A stretch of DNA of 64,000 bases from JALYXI01 sp963716685. GTDB taxonomy: Bacteria > Acidobacteriota > Terriglobia > Bryobacterales > Bryobacteraceae. Below are positions 8,178 through 17,096 of the stretch, piece after piece. Position 1 is the stretch's first letter. Every line of letters begins with the position of its first letter. The position numbers were made by a program, and so were the translations under genes. The notes under the pieces were generated by a model that had not been told where the DNA came from, made no database searches, and saw only the letters and a list, made by a program, of their open reading frames with translations. The stretch lies in NCBI GenBank assembly GCA_963716685.1, contig CAVQTR010000002.1, positions 62,001 through 126,000 on the forward strand. The letters are read 5' to 3'.

Positions 8178-10277
8178 CTACTCCTCTTCTTCGTCCTCTC
8201 CCGTACGTACTGCCTTCGCCGCCGCTACGATCTTCTCCGCCTGCTGGGGCGGCACAAAGTCATAATGATCGAACTCCATCGTGAACGAGGCGCGCCCCTG
8301 CGTCATAGACGTTAAGTCGTTCTGGTAATTCAACATCTCCGACATCGGCACCTGCGCTCGAATAAACTGCGTGCCGCCCTGCGTATCCATCCCCGCGATC
8401 CGTCCGCGCCGGCCGTTCAGAGTCCCCCATCAGATCGCCCGCATACTCCACCGGCGCCTGCACTTCCACATTCATCACCGGCTCCAGCAGCGACGGGTTC
8501 GCGCCGTCGCCATCGCATTGCGGAACGCTTTCCGCGCCGCCAGCTTGAACGCGAGTTCGGAAGAATCCACGTCGTGATATGAACCGTCATATACCACAAC
8601 ACGGAAATCCACCATCGGATATCCCGCCAGATATCCCTTCTCCGCCGTCTCTATAATCCCCTTCTCCACCGCCGGTACGTAGTTCTTCGGAATCGACCCT
8701 CCGAATATCTCGTTCACGAACTCGAACTTCGCTCCGCGCGGCAGCGGTTCCATCCGGATCCAGCAGTCGCCGAACTGCCCATGCCCGCCGGTCTGTTTCT
8801 TGTGCCGGCCCTGCACATCCGCCGTGCCCCGAATCGTCTCCCGATACGGAATCTTCGGCGCCTTCAACGTGACGTCCACGTGGTACCGCCGCTTGAGCCG
8901 GCTCACCGCAATCTCCACATGCTGCTGCCCGCATCCCGCCAGCAGGAAGTCCTTCGTCTGCGGGTCCCGGTAAAACCGCAGGCACTGGTCTTCTTCCATC
9001 AGCTTGTGCAGCGCCTGCCCCATCCGGTCTTCATCTTGTCGGGACTTCGCCTCGATCGCGAACGCAATCGACGGCTCCGACGCCGGCGGCCGCGTATACG
9101 CGATCGCCGAGTTCCGGTCCGCCAGCGTATCCCCGGTCAGCGTATCGCGCAGCTTCGCCACCGCCCCGATATCGCCCGCCTGCAGCTCCGTCACCTGCGT
9201 CAGCGTCTTCCCCATCGGCACCCCGATGTGCGCCAGCCGCTCATCGCTCCCGTGCTGCACGTTCTGCAGATGCATATCGTTCTTCAAAATGCCAGACTGC
9301 ACCTTGAAGAACGAGACGCGCCCCGCAAACGGGTCCGCAACCGTCTTGAATACGTAGGCCGAAACCGGCCCGCACGGCGCCACCTGCCGCGTCGTTGGCT
9401 GACCGTTTACCGCGCCCTCGCGCGCCACGCGCTCCGTCGGCGCCGGAAAAGTACCCGCAATCAAATCCAGAATCAGGTCCGACCCGATGTTGTGCAGCCC
9501 CGAGGCGCACAGAATCGGAAAGAGCCGCATTTCGCGGAACGCCGCATTCAGCCCGTCCACGATATGCTCCACCGGCAGCGTGCCTTCCGCGAAGAACTCC
9601 TCCAGCAGTTCGTCTTTGCCTTCGGCCGCCATCTCGACCAGCGCCTCGTGCGCCGCCTTCGCCTGTTCCGCGTACTCGCCCGGAATCTCCCCCTCGCGCC
9701 CGCGGCCATCCCCGTCCGGCGTGTAAATGTACGCCTTCATGCGCACCAGGTCGATGACACCCCGGAAGTCTTTCTCCACGCCCATCGGCAGCTGCGTCGC
9801 GACTGCCGTACGCCCAAACCGCGCGTGGATGCTCTCCACCGTCCGCTCGAAGCTCGCGCGCTCGCGGTCCAGCCGGTTCACCACAATCGCGCGCGGCTGC
9901 TGGTATTCGGCCGCGAATCCCCAGACCTTCTCCGTCTGCACCTCGACACCGGCTACCGCGTCCACAACGGTCAGCAGCGCATCGGCTGCAATCAGCGCCG
10001 CCCGCGTGTCGTTGATGAAGATGTTGTACCCCGGCGTGTCGAGAAGGTTGATCTTCGTCTTCTTCCACTCCGCCGCCGCAAACGCGGATGCGATCGAGCA
10101 CTTCCGCTGAATCTCTTCCTCGTCGAAGTCGGTGGGAGTATTGCCTTCGTCCACTCGTGTCAGCCGTGCCGTCGCCCCGGCTGTATGCAAAAGCGCGGCG
10201 GCCAGAGTGGTCTTCCCGCAGTGCCCGTGACCGGCAATGCCCGCGTTGCGGATGTCCTTTGACTCGTAGACTCTCAC
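8178..10277 (-). CDS. Elongation factor G-like GTPase (frame broken twice near the 3' end)
   Basis: Start at GTG 10277, with AAGGAG six bases upstream. G1 is GHGHCGKTT, G3 DTPGY, G4 NRLD (instead of NKxD). Domain II follows, then domain IV with QTGGHGQFG and GGSIPKNYVPAVEKG, and YHDVDSSELAFKLAA. Near 8506 two bases (AC on the minus strand) appear extra, and near 8421 one base is extra. The three together restore the original frame, and the corrected product has 698 residues, normal for EF-G. Domain V continues MNVEVQAPVEYAGDLMGDLNG and ends in an acidic EDEEEE tail. The divergent G1 and G4 suggest an EF-G2-type paralogue rather than the housekeeping FusA. Translocation or ribosome recycling is inferred from the family. 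The breaks are probably sequence errors. Confidence 0.8.
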
Positions 10278-10375
10278 GTAGGTCTCCTTGTCTGGAAGGG
10301 ATCGTATCACAACTGTAACCGTCCCGATCAAGCGGAATCTGCAGCGTAGATTCCGAGTCTTGGGCCGTTACGACG

Positions 10376-10391
10376 CAGGCTCGCGAGCCTG
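10376..10391. repeat. Perfect 16-bp palindrome in the EF-G upstream region
   Basis: CAGGCTCGCGAGCCTG reads the same on both strands. It lies in the 156-bp gap (10278-10433) between the EF-G-like gene and the TIGR03437-type remnant. No T tract is adjacent on either strand. It could be an operator or part of a terminator. I see no second copy in the window and no other feature in this gap. Confidence 0.4.
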
Positions 10392-10433
10392 GGGCGACGT
10401 CACCTGCAAATTTCTCAGCACATCGAAAGCGTT

Positions 10434-10645
10434 TTACTGAACCGTAATCGTTACAGTATTTGAAGTGGCGTTGCCCATCGTAAGCACCACCGGGATGGCA
10501 GCCCTGCCTTGACTTCAGCCGGCACAATCACGTTTACCTGATACAGACCTACGAAACCCGGCGCTAAACCCGAGAACTGGACACTCACTGAGGTCACGGT
10601 GCAGAACGGCGGTCTAGTCCGGCCCCACTCGGCGCGTCGATGCAC
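10434..10645 (-). pseudogene. Remnant of a Solibacter-type C-terminal domain (TIGR03437-like)
   Basis: On the minus strand the segment TVTSVSVQFSGLAPGFVGLY, then QVNVIVPAEVKAGL, and after a one-base shift PVVLTMGNATSNTVTITVQ and stop (10434-10436), matches the C-terminal domain that occurs in many large secreted proteins of Solibacter-like acidobacteria. The apparent indel is in CTGCC (near 10500), where one base seems missing. The expected upstream part is absent: beyond TVTSV the frame reads unrelated residues, and the stop of the PQQ dehydrogenase is at 10663. It is therefore a fragment of about 70 residues, most likely debris of a lost gene rather than an expressed protein. Confidence 0.65.
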
Positions 10646-10662
10646 CAGAAGACCGGCACCGT

Positions 10663-12783
10663 TCAGTAGTGTTCGCTGCCCGTCGAACTCCGCGCTGCCA
10701 GATACTTCACGATCACTTTCACCTGCTGATCCGAAGCTTCCGCCCCGCGCGCCACCATATTCTGGACAATCGCGTTCCAGCCCTTCTCATCGGTCTTCTG
10801 ACTAATCAAAACATCCATCGAGTGACAAGTCGTGCCACACACCTTTACCACCAGACTCTTTGCGTCCCTGGGAGGCACAGGAACCGGGGCTCCGGCGCGT
10901 GCCTGTAACTTTCCTGCTCCGGCATTCGCGGCCGCCGCCGCATCCGTAACCGACACCGGCAGTGGCTTGCGAGCAACGTCAGGCAGGGCGAAAGCCACCA
11001 GGCTGTTGCTTAGCCCGCCCCCCAAAAACCCGCCGCCCCCGGTTGCCATCAGGGTCACATACTGCCGTCCATCCCGGCCCATATACGTGATCGGGCTGGT
11101 GTGCCCGCTTGCCTCCAGCTTCACTTCCCACAGAACCTTGCCGCTCTTCGAATCGAACGCACGGAATCGGGAATCGTTTGTCGCGGCGATGAACACAACG
11201 CCGCCCGCGGTCGCTATGCTCCCTCCCAGATTCAGCGCTCCTGTGTTGTGCACCCCGATCGCGTCCAGCGAGTCCACCGTTCCCAGAACCGATCGCCACG
11301 CAATGTCTCCCGATTTCAAATCCACCGCGATCATCTCGCCGAACGGAGGTTTCTGGCATGGAATGTGAGTCTCTCGATTCCAAAATCGCGCATAGGCTCC
11401 GAACGCGGAAGTCCTGACATATTCGGCCCCCCGCTTCTCCATGTGACCCCACTGCCCCACGTTCATCACATTCACGAACAGCCGGCCAAGCGCCTGATCC
11501 ACCGATACGCCGCCCCAGTTTCCGCCGCCTAGAGTGCTGGGGAAGAAAAGCGCGTTGCCGTCGAGCGGCAATGGCGTGTAGGGCCCGCCAATGGTTATGT
11601 GATTGTCGGTAAACAGGGCTTTGCAATACCGCGCCTGCGCCTCGGAGAGGTCATACATGTCCTCTATGCGAAACGTATTCTTGCCCAGAGGCGGAGGTTT
11701 CAGGGGAAACGGCTGTGTCTTCGATGTCGCCTCTCCCGGCACGGAAGTCTGCGGAACCGCTCGCTCCTCCATGCCGTACACAGGCGCGCCGGTCACCCGG
11801 TCGAAGACAAACAGCAGCCCCATCTTGGTAATCTGTGCCACCGCGGGAATCGTTCGGCCGTCTCGATGAATATCAAAGAGCGCGGGCGGAGCCGCCAGGT
11901 CGTAATCCCAAATGTCGTGGTGTACCAGCTGCCGGCTCCACTTTCTATTGCCCGTACGCGCATCCAGCGCTACCAATGAGTTGCCGTACAAACCATCTCC
12001 CGCGCGATCCGCGCCGTAAAAATCAGATGTCGGCGATCCGAGCGGCGCGTAAACGATCCCGCGCTTCTCATCAATGGTGAAAAAGCCCCACGTGTTCGTC
12101 CCCGAGCGGTTTTTCCAGCCATCCGTAGGCCACGTTTCCGATCCCGCTTCCCCCGGCCGCGGAACCGTGTGGAACGTCCACAACAGCTTGCCCGTTTTGG
12201 CATCCCAGCCGCGAATGTCGCCATACGCACCTGTCGACGGCGAGCCCTCCGTGTTGTTGCCACCGGTGATCACCACATCACCAAAGACGGCCGGCGGCGA
12301 TTGCAGGCTGTATTTCGAGTCACTCAGGTCGCCCAGCACGCCTCTCTTGAGATCAAGCCGACCCTCGCGTCCAAATCCTGCCGCCGGTTTTCCCGTGGTG
12401 ACATCCAGCGCCAGGAGAAACGGACCGTTCCCGGTGAACACGCGAGCGTGCAGCCCGGCGGCTCCGGGCCAGTATGCCAAACCTCGCAAAGAAGTCGGCG
12501 ACGATTCGTACTTCCACAGCAACTGTCCCGTTTCCGGCACCAGTGCGTAAACGCCGTCAGGAGCCGTGATGTACATGACGCCGCCCACCACGATCGGAAT
12601 CGCTTCGGATCCGGGCTTGCCGGCGCGAAAGGCCCACGCCAGGTCCAGCTTTGCGACGTTCGACGAGTTCACCTGATGCAGCGCGGAAAAGCGCATTGCC
12701 CCCGGGTCGTTGCCAAACCTCGGCCAGTCCGTCTGGGCACCAACAGTGCCTGCAAGCAGAAGCAATCCGAGATAGCGGCTCAT
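10663..12783 (-). CDS. PQQ-dependent dehydrogenase with C-terminal haem-binding segment
   Basis: A 706-residue periplasmic quinoprotein. The signal peptide (MSRYLGLLLLAGTVGAQ) is followed directly by TDWPRFGNDPGAMRFSAL, typical for the first blade of the eight-bladed propeller of PQQ alcohol/glucose dehydrogenases. Repeated W-motif-like blocks follow (GQLLWKYES, GKLLWTFHT, GKVLWEVKL). The last 70 residues carry VCGTTCHSMDV, a haem c attachment motif with three residues between the cysteines (CX3CH) instead of two. The haem would pass electrons from PQQ to a periplasmic acceptor. The alcohol or sugar substrate is not identifiable. It is followed by the domain remnant and preceded by the esterase gene on the same strand, 47 bp away. 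Confidence 0.8.
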   Translation of the reverse strand: MSRYLGLLLLAGTVGAQTDWPRFGNDPGAMRFSALHQVNSSNVAKLDLAWAFRAGKPGSEAIPIVVGGVMYITAPDGVYALVPETGQLLWKYESSPTSLRGLAYWPGAAGLHARVFTGNGPFLLALDVTTGKPAAGFGREGRLDLKRGVLGDLSDSKYSLQSPPAVFGDVVITGGNNTEGSPSTGAYGDIRGWDAKTGKLLWTFHTVPRPGEAGSETWPTDGWKNRSGTNTWGFFTIDEKRGIVYAPLGSPTSDFYGADRAGDGLYGNSLVALDARTGNRKWSRQLVHHDIWDYDLAAPPALFDIHRDGRTIPAVAQITKMGLLFVFDRVTGAPVYGMEERAVPQTSVPGEATSKTQPFPLKPPPLGKNTFRIEDMYDLSEAQARYCKALFTDNHITIGGPYTPLPLDGNALFFPSTLGGGNWGGVSVDQALGRLFVNVMNVGQWGHMEKRGAEYVRTSAFGAYARFWNRETHIPCQKPPFGEMIAVDLKSGDIAWRSVLGTVDSLDAIGVHNTGALNLGGSIATAGGVVFIAATNDSRFRAFDSKSGKVLWEVKLEASGHTSPITYMGRDGRQYVTLMATGGGGFLGGGLSNSLVAFALPDVARKPLPVSVTDAAAAANAGAGKLQARAGAPVPVPPRDAKSLVVKVCGTTCHSMDVLISQKTDEKGWNAIVQNMVARGAEASDQQVKVIVKYLAARSSTGSEHY

Positions 12784-12830
12784 TGGGGTCGTACTAAGAT
12801 GCTACTCTGCGCGGTTAACACCGCGACCAG

Positions 12831-14813
12831 CTATCTGCCGTCGTTCGGCAGAAGCTCCCACTTTTCCCCAAAGAAACCGGCCGCCGCCACCTTGCCTGGC
12901 CACCGCGTGTCCGGTGGCGTCGTGAGATCCACCACCGCATAATCCGGAAGATAGGCTACCTGCAAAGAGTTGTTTGGCTGTGCGTACTCGCGGAACGTAA
13001 TCCCGCTGTTGATCACGACGTACTTCTTCGGATTCAGGGGATTCGGGTAGATCATCACCGGTGCGTTTGTTGCGGCATCGAATTTCCGCGTGCCCACAGT
13101 GACAACCGCCGCCGTCCACTGAATCGGCAGTTTGCCGGCGATGCGGGCCAGCACGCTGTTGCTTTGCGGATCGCCCCAAAGCACCAGATTGTTGGCGGCA
13201 ATGTCGGCATCCGTCACCGCGGTATCGTCTTTAGCGGGCGCATCCCCGCGCATCTGCGTACGCCACAACCGCGCGGCGTGCTCCTCCTCTGACTTCGTCC
13301 ACTTCCCCACCACCTCATTCATCGCGGTTCCGGTAGGGCGCACCATCAGAAAGCTGCTCATGAAGGCGTCGTCAATCGGGCCCTGCAGATCGTGCCGCTT
13401 GCGCAAAGCGCTCGAATCGTCATCGGCCATCGCCCATTTGGAGCCGTTCCGGCGAAAGTGCGCAACCCACGACCCGTCACTGCGCGCCCCCGCTACCGCG
13501 ATGTTTTGGCCGTCCAGCGTCACAGTGGTCTTCATCCCTGGATTCACCATCTCCGCCCCTGGCTCCATCACGAAGCTCAGCGCCGAAACATTGGACGTCG
13601 TCGCCTTGACGGTATGATCGCCCTCCAGCACCGCATCCACGCGGGCTCTGTCCCAGTGTTTCTCCAGGCCATCCACCTGCACCCAACGCATGCGGTTGTA
13701 TTTCAAGGTCCAGGTAACGAAACGGACTTCGCGCGGATAGAGCACGCGTCCTTTGTCCGCCAGAGCATCCATCCTGCTGTCGAGTTCCACGATCGCTGCC
13801 GGCGTATATGCGTGTCCAATATTCAGGCCTGTTACGCGAGACAAGGTAAGCCCCTCTTTCTCCATACTCACCTGCATCACGTCGGCGGCCTGCTTCTGAC
13901 CGTCCTTATCGCCGTTGTATGCAACCACCGGAACGTTGAAGAAGTTAGCCGCATAATCGGTAGCGTTGGTCAGGTGCAGCAGCTTGTCTTCATACCAGTT
14001 GAGAGTCACGCCCCGCCGCGTGTAGCCAAAGAAATCGACCGTCTCCGCGAATCCCGCACCGGGCGCCACGGCCGCAAAGTCAGTCCCGTAGTGCGCGCCG
14101 ATATGCCACGCCGACGCCCCACCCATACTGAATCCGCGCACCAGAATGCGGTTTGAATCCACATGGAAGTGCTTCTTCACATCCTCCAGGGCCTCGAAGA
14201 AATCCATCTCGCCGGCGAAGGTGCTGGCGTTGCAGTAGCGCCCGTAGAGATGCAGCACGATGGTGTCGCGCGGCGTAAACTGGCCTGGGTTGTGAATACG
14301 GTCCCACAGGAAGTTGATCTCGCTCAATGTCTCGCCGCGGCCGTGAAACCAGGCATCCACACGCCACTTGTGCGGACGGTCCGGCGCATAAGAATCGGGG
14401 ATCACCAAGCCGTACGGTTGAACGCTGCCATCGATCTTCGAAACGTAACCGCGCACCACCAGGCCCGTCGCGCGCGTCCACGGAGCTTCGCCGCGTTCCA
14501 GCTGGCTCATCCGCTCGTTCCCTATGCGCAGAAGTTCCTTTCCGCGGAAGATGTCTTCCGGGGTGAAGAACTCGTTGCCCTCCAGCGCGTACTGCACCGC
14601 TTTGTGGAAGATCCGTACGTCGGCGAGGTGTGGGTTCGTCTGATTCGCTTCGATGCGCGCGGCCAGCCGAGCGAGTCCCGCGCGCAGCTGCCGCTGATCG
14701 TTTTCGGGCACCGAGACGCCCGGGGGAGGAATGGTGTGCGGTTGCTGCCATGCAAATGCGGACACGGCAAAGAAGAGCCAGGGAAGCTGCCGGAAGATCA
14801 CGCCCGCTATCAT
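12831..14813 (-). CDS. Secreted alpha/beta-hydrolase (S9/esterase-like)
   Basis: The start is set at ATG 14813; an in-frame GTG at 14822 is also possible and neither has a convincing Shine-Dalgarno. The N terminus is a signal peptide (IFRQLPWLFFAVSAFAWQ). In the middle, DSNRILVRGFSMGGASAWH contains the G-x-S-x-G nucleophile elbow, preceded by a strand-and-helix arrangement of a serine hydrolase (WFHGRGET as the oxyanion loop region). The later NIGHAYTPAA may hold the catalytic His. The C-terminal 200 residues form a separate domain with no clear relatives. Prolyl-oligopeptidase-type peptidases and PHB-depolymerase-type esterases both fit; the substrate is unknown. About 660 residues. Confidence 0.7.
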   Translation of the reverse strand: MIAGVIFRQLPWLFFAVSAFAWQQPHTIPPPGVSVPENDQRQLRAGLARLAARIEANQTNPHLADVRIFHKAVQYALEGNEFFTPEDIFRGKELLRIGNERMSQLERGEAPWTRATGLVVRGYVSKIDGSVQPYGLVIPDSYAPDRPHKWRVDAWFHGRGETLSEINFLWDRIHNPGQFTPRDTIVLHLYGRYCNASTFAGEMDFFEALEDVKKHFHVDSNRILVRGFSMGGASAWHIGAHYGTDFAAVAPGAGFAETVDFFGYTRRGVTLNWYEDKLLHLTNATDYAANFFNVPVVAYNGDKDGQKQAADVMQVSMEKEGLTLSRVTGLNIGHAYTPAAIVELDSRMDALADKGRVLYPREVRFVTWTLKYNRMRWVQVDGLEKHWDRARVDAVLEGDHTVKATTSNVSALSFVMEPGAEMVNPGMKTTVTLDGQNIAVAGARSDGSWVAHFRRNGSKWAMADDDSSALRKRHDLQGPIDDAFMSSFLMVRPTGTAMNEVVGKWTKSEEEHAARLWRTQMRGDAPAKDDTAVTDADIAANNLVLWGDPQSNSVLARIAGKLPIQWTAAVVTVGTRKFDAATNAPVMIYPNPLNPKKYVVINSGITFREYAQPNNSLQVAYLPDYAVVDLTTPPDTRWPGKVAAAGFFGEKWELLPNDGR

Positions 14814-14853
14814 ACAACGCACAATCCTGAGCGCTCCCGGCGAATCCTTACCG

Positions 14854-16137
14854 TCACTGAGCCGGAAGAAGAGCGGCGGGAGCGGGCTGCGCGTTCAGCA
14901 CGCCTGCATCCGGAAACGCGCGCCCGGTCCTTGCAAGCTGCCCTTCGGCGCGCAGGAAACAGATCAACGTCAGCGCCGCCGCAATGTCCAGCCGAACCAG
15001 TCCGTTCAGGGGATTGAAGATGAATCCCCAGCTGGCGTTCAGCAAAATTAAAAGCAGCAGAGCGGACAGCCGGTCGATTCTTCTGGTCACCAGCCTCTTG
15101 AACGTCGACGCCAGCTGAAAGCCATAGTAGAAGAAGAAGCAGGTGGTCAGGATTCCGCCCTCATACCAGGCCTGCAGCACTTCGGAATGGCCGGTAAAGC
15201 GGTCAAACCGTCCGGCAGCGTAGCGGTTCACGCCGCGGGCTTCCATAGCATCGTCGCGCCACGCTTCCATTTGACTGTCCGAAGACCAGGAGCCGCTGCC
15301 GATCACGGGAGACCGCATGATTCCATTCAGCAGCGCCATCGAAGTTCCCAGCCGCCACGCGTTCGAAGCTTGCCGCCGTTCACCATGCTCCGCCTGACCG
15401 GCGTAATACAGGTAGCCAAGCAGAACCCCGCATGCCAGCGCGCTCGGAATCATAATCGTCCTGCTTACCTTCAGCCGGCCGCCTTCGGTTCGTCTGGTGG
15501 CCAGCAGTATCGCGGCGATGACAAAACACATCAGTCCCAGCGACCGAAAATCCAGAATTACATGCACGGCGCCAAGTACGATTAACACCAGCGCACTGAG
15601 CCGCACACCCTTTCTTCCCAGCATCGCCAAGGTACACAGCGAGACAACAGTCAAGGGCATGGAGACCCAGAACTTCCAATAGGTCTCGAAATCGAAGGTA
15701 AGAGTGCTGTATAGGTAGGCGGCAAGTCCGAGTGCCGCTAACTGGTAACCCAGGAAGAACGTGAGGATGGCGCTCGGGTTCTTTCGGATCAGGTAATACA
15801 AGCCAATGAAATCGGTGATGATGAACGCGATCTTGGACCATCCGCGGGCCGCATCTTCGGCCGCCGTCTGCCGAAACAGATCCGACACCACGTAACTCAG
15901 CAGCACCAGACAGAGCAGTACGATGAATCGAATCGCAAGCCCACCCCAGAATCGCCGGTTCCCCATTCTGGTGAGCACCACCCAAACCGCCACCAGAAGC
16001 AGACCCAGTTCTCCGAGAAAGGTAACTCCCACCAGCTTCAATGCCACCGGTATGCAGCAGCCAATGACAAATGCAAGCGCGGACCTCCGGTTGATCGTCG
16101 GCGCGTGCGCTATCGCCCGTTGACTCTCACGATCCAT
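14854..16137 (-). CDS. O-antigen ligase/polymerase-like membrane protein
   Basis: Begins at ATG 16137, nine bases after the stop of the glycosyltransferase gene; the longer open frame lies inside that gene. The 427-residue product has roughly ten to twelve hydrophobic segments, for example ALAFVIGCCIPVALKLVGV and FIVLLCLVLLSYVVSDLF. A long periplasmic loop contains GSGSWSSDSQ and RFDRFTGHSEVLQAWYEGG; the latter matches the Wzy_C pattern (H-x3-L-x3-x-E-G-G) of O-antigen ligases and polymerases. Proteins of this family join polysaccharide units on the periplasmic face of the inner membrane. The adjacent GT2 suggests a surface glycan; the specific polymer is unknown. Confidence 0.75.
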   Translation of the reverse strand: MDRESQRAIAHAPTINRRSALAFVIGCCIPVALKLVGVTFLGELGLLLVAVWVVLTRMGNRRFWGGLAIRFIVLLCLVLLSYVVSDLFRQTAAEDAARGWSKIAFIITDFIGLYYLIRKNPSAILTFFLGYQLAALGLAAYLYSTLTFDFETYWKFWVSMPLTVVSLCTLAMLGRKGVRLSALVLIVLGAVHVILDFRSLGLMCFVIAAILLATRRTEGGRLKVSRTIMIPSALACGVLLGYLYYAGQAEHGERRQASNAWRLGTSMALLNGIMRSPVIGSGSWSSDSQMEAWRDDAMEARGVNRYAAGRFDRFTGHSEVLQAWYEGGILTTCFFFYYGFQLASTFKRLVTRRIDRLSALLLLILLNASWGFIFNPLNGLVRLDIAAALTLICFLRAEGQLARTGRAFPDAGVLNAQPAPAALLPAQ

Positions 16138-16145
16138 GTCAGGCG

Positions 16146-16955
16146 CTACCGCAGAGGTTCCACGCCGAAGACATACCGGAATTGCCGCCGCGGATCGAAC
16201 TTGTGCTGCCACTTGACCAGCCGCGCACGCCACGGCGAAAGCGGCGGATACCCAGCCGCGAAGATCTTTCGCTGCACACGCGGAAGTTCTCCGGCATCGA
16301 TTTCAGCGAATCGTTTCGACCCCGTAATGGTGCTTTCATGATGCCTGTGATCGCCTAGCAATTTTCTCACATACCCGACTTTTGCACCCCGCAGCACCAT
16401 GTCGATCACCAACTCGGAATCCCAATGAACGGCATTTGCCGCGTTGAAGCCCCCGACGCTCTCAAACGTTTCCCGTCGAAAAAAAGTAGCCTGCTGCCAG
16501 ATGAAACACGCGCGGTAAGCGAACCGGTACGGATCGATTCTGTCCGGCGTCCGTTTGCGGAGGTCCGGCCGGCCATTCCGGTCGATAAATCGAACGGCCC
16601 CGCACAGCACATCGACCGAGGGGTTCGCGTCGAAGTAATCCAGAACAAAATCCAGCGCCCCCGGGCAGAAGCGATCGTCGGAGTTGATATATCCGAAGAC
16701 GCTCCCGCTGCACAGTGCGAAGCCTTTGTTCAACCCATCGGCCGGTCCCCTGTCCGGTTCCAGCAGCACGTGCGCGAACCTTCCCCGTTGCGCTTCGATG
16801 ATCTCGCGGGAGCCATCCGTGCTGCCCGGATCGACAATGACATATTCCAGCCGTTCCGGCCGGGAACAGTTCACCGACAAAATTGCATCGGCCAGGTAAC
16901 GCGCCTGATTAAAGGAGATGGTGACGATCGAGATCTTTGACTGCGCAGCCGTCAT
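16146..16955 (-). CDS. Family 2 glycosyltransferase
   Basis: Start taken at ATG 16955; an upstream GTG at 16976 is also in frame. The GT-A fold is clear: ISIVTISFNQARYLADAILSV, then YVIVDPGSTDGSREII with the nucleotide-binding DxGSxDG motif, ADGLNKGFALCSGSVFGYINSDD containing the metal-binding DxD-like SDD, and WQQATFFRRETFESVGGFN as acceptor region. GT2 enzymes transfer a sugar from a nucleotide donor with inversion. It precedes the O-antigen ligase-like gene by eight bases and likely forms a two-gene transcript. The donor and acceptor cannot be told. Cytoplasmic, probably membrane-associated. Confidence 0.85.
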   Translation of the reverse strand: MTAAQSKISIVTISFNQARYLADAILSVNCSRPERLEYVIVDPGSTDGSREIIEAQRGRFAHVLLEPDRGPADGLNKGFALCSGSVFGYINSDDRFCPGALDFVLDYFDANPSVDVLCGAVRFIDRNGRPDLRKRTPDRIDPYRFAYRACFIWQQATFFRRETFESVGGFNAANAVHWDSELVIDMVLRGAKVGYVRKLLGDHRHHESTITGSKRFAEIDAGELPRVQRKIFAAGYPPLSPWRARLVKWQHKFDPRRQFRYVFGVEPLR

Positions 16956-16992
16956 CCGATTCCGCTCAGGTAGCACCGAAGATGGAAGGAAA

Positions 16993-17069
16993 TGGTGCGC
17001 CCTGGAAGACTCGAACTTCCGACCCCTACCGTGTCAAGGTAGTACTCTAACCAACTGAGCTAAGGGCGC
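16993..17069 (-). tRNA. tRNA-Val (anticodon GAC)
   Basis: On the minus strand the 77-nt sequence starts GCGCCCTTAGCTCAGTTGG. The acceptor stem GCGCCCT pairs with AGGGCGC, the anticodon stem CTACC/GGTAG encloses the loop TTGACAC (anticodon GAC), and the T arm is GGAAG TTCGAGT CTTCC. The discriminator base is A and a CCA end is encoded (16993-16995). All arms fold canonically. Confidence 0.95.
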
Positions 17070-17096
17070 GAACCGGTGAACCCAAGTATAACATTC

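Noticed and set aside
8421..8507. Programmed ribosomal frameshift in EF-G
   Set aside because: Two separate shifts would be needed, no slippery heptamer or downstream pseudoknot is evident, and several other genes show the same error type.
8781..10262. A 493-residue open frame on the plus strand opposite the EF-G-like gene
   Set aside because: It is Arg-rich with repeated RR patterns, typical for the antisense of a GC-rich coding gene, and the opposite strand encodes clear EF-G motifs.
14080..14817. A 245-residue minus-strand frame overlapping the esterase
   Set aside because: It lies in a different frame of the same strand as the secreted alpha/beta-hydrolase, which has a signal peptide and a G-x-S-x-G motif; the alternative has neither.
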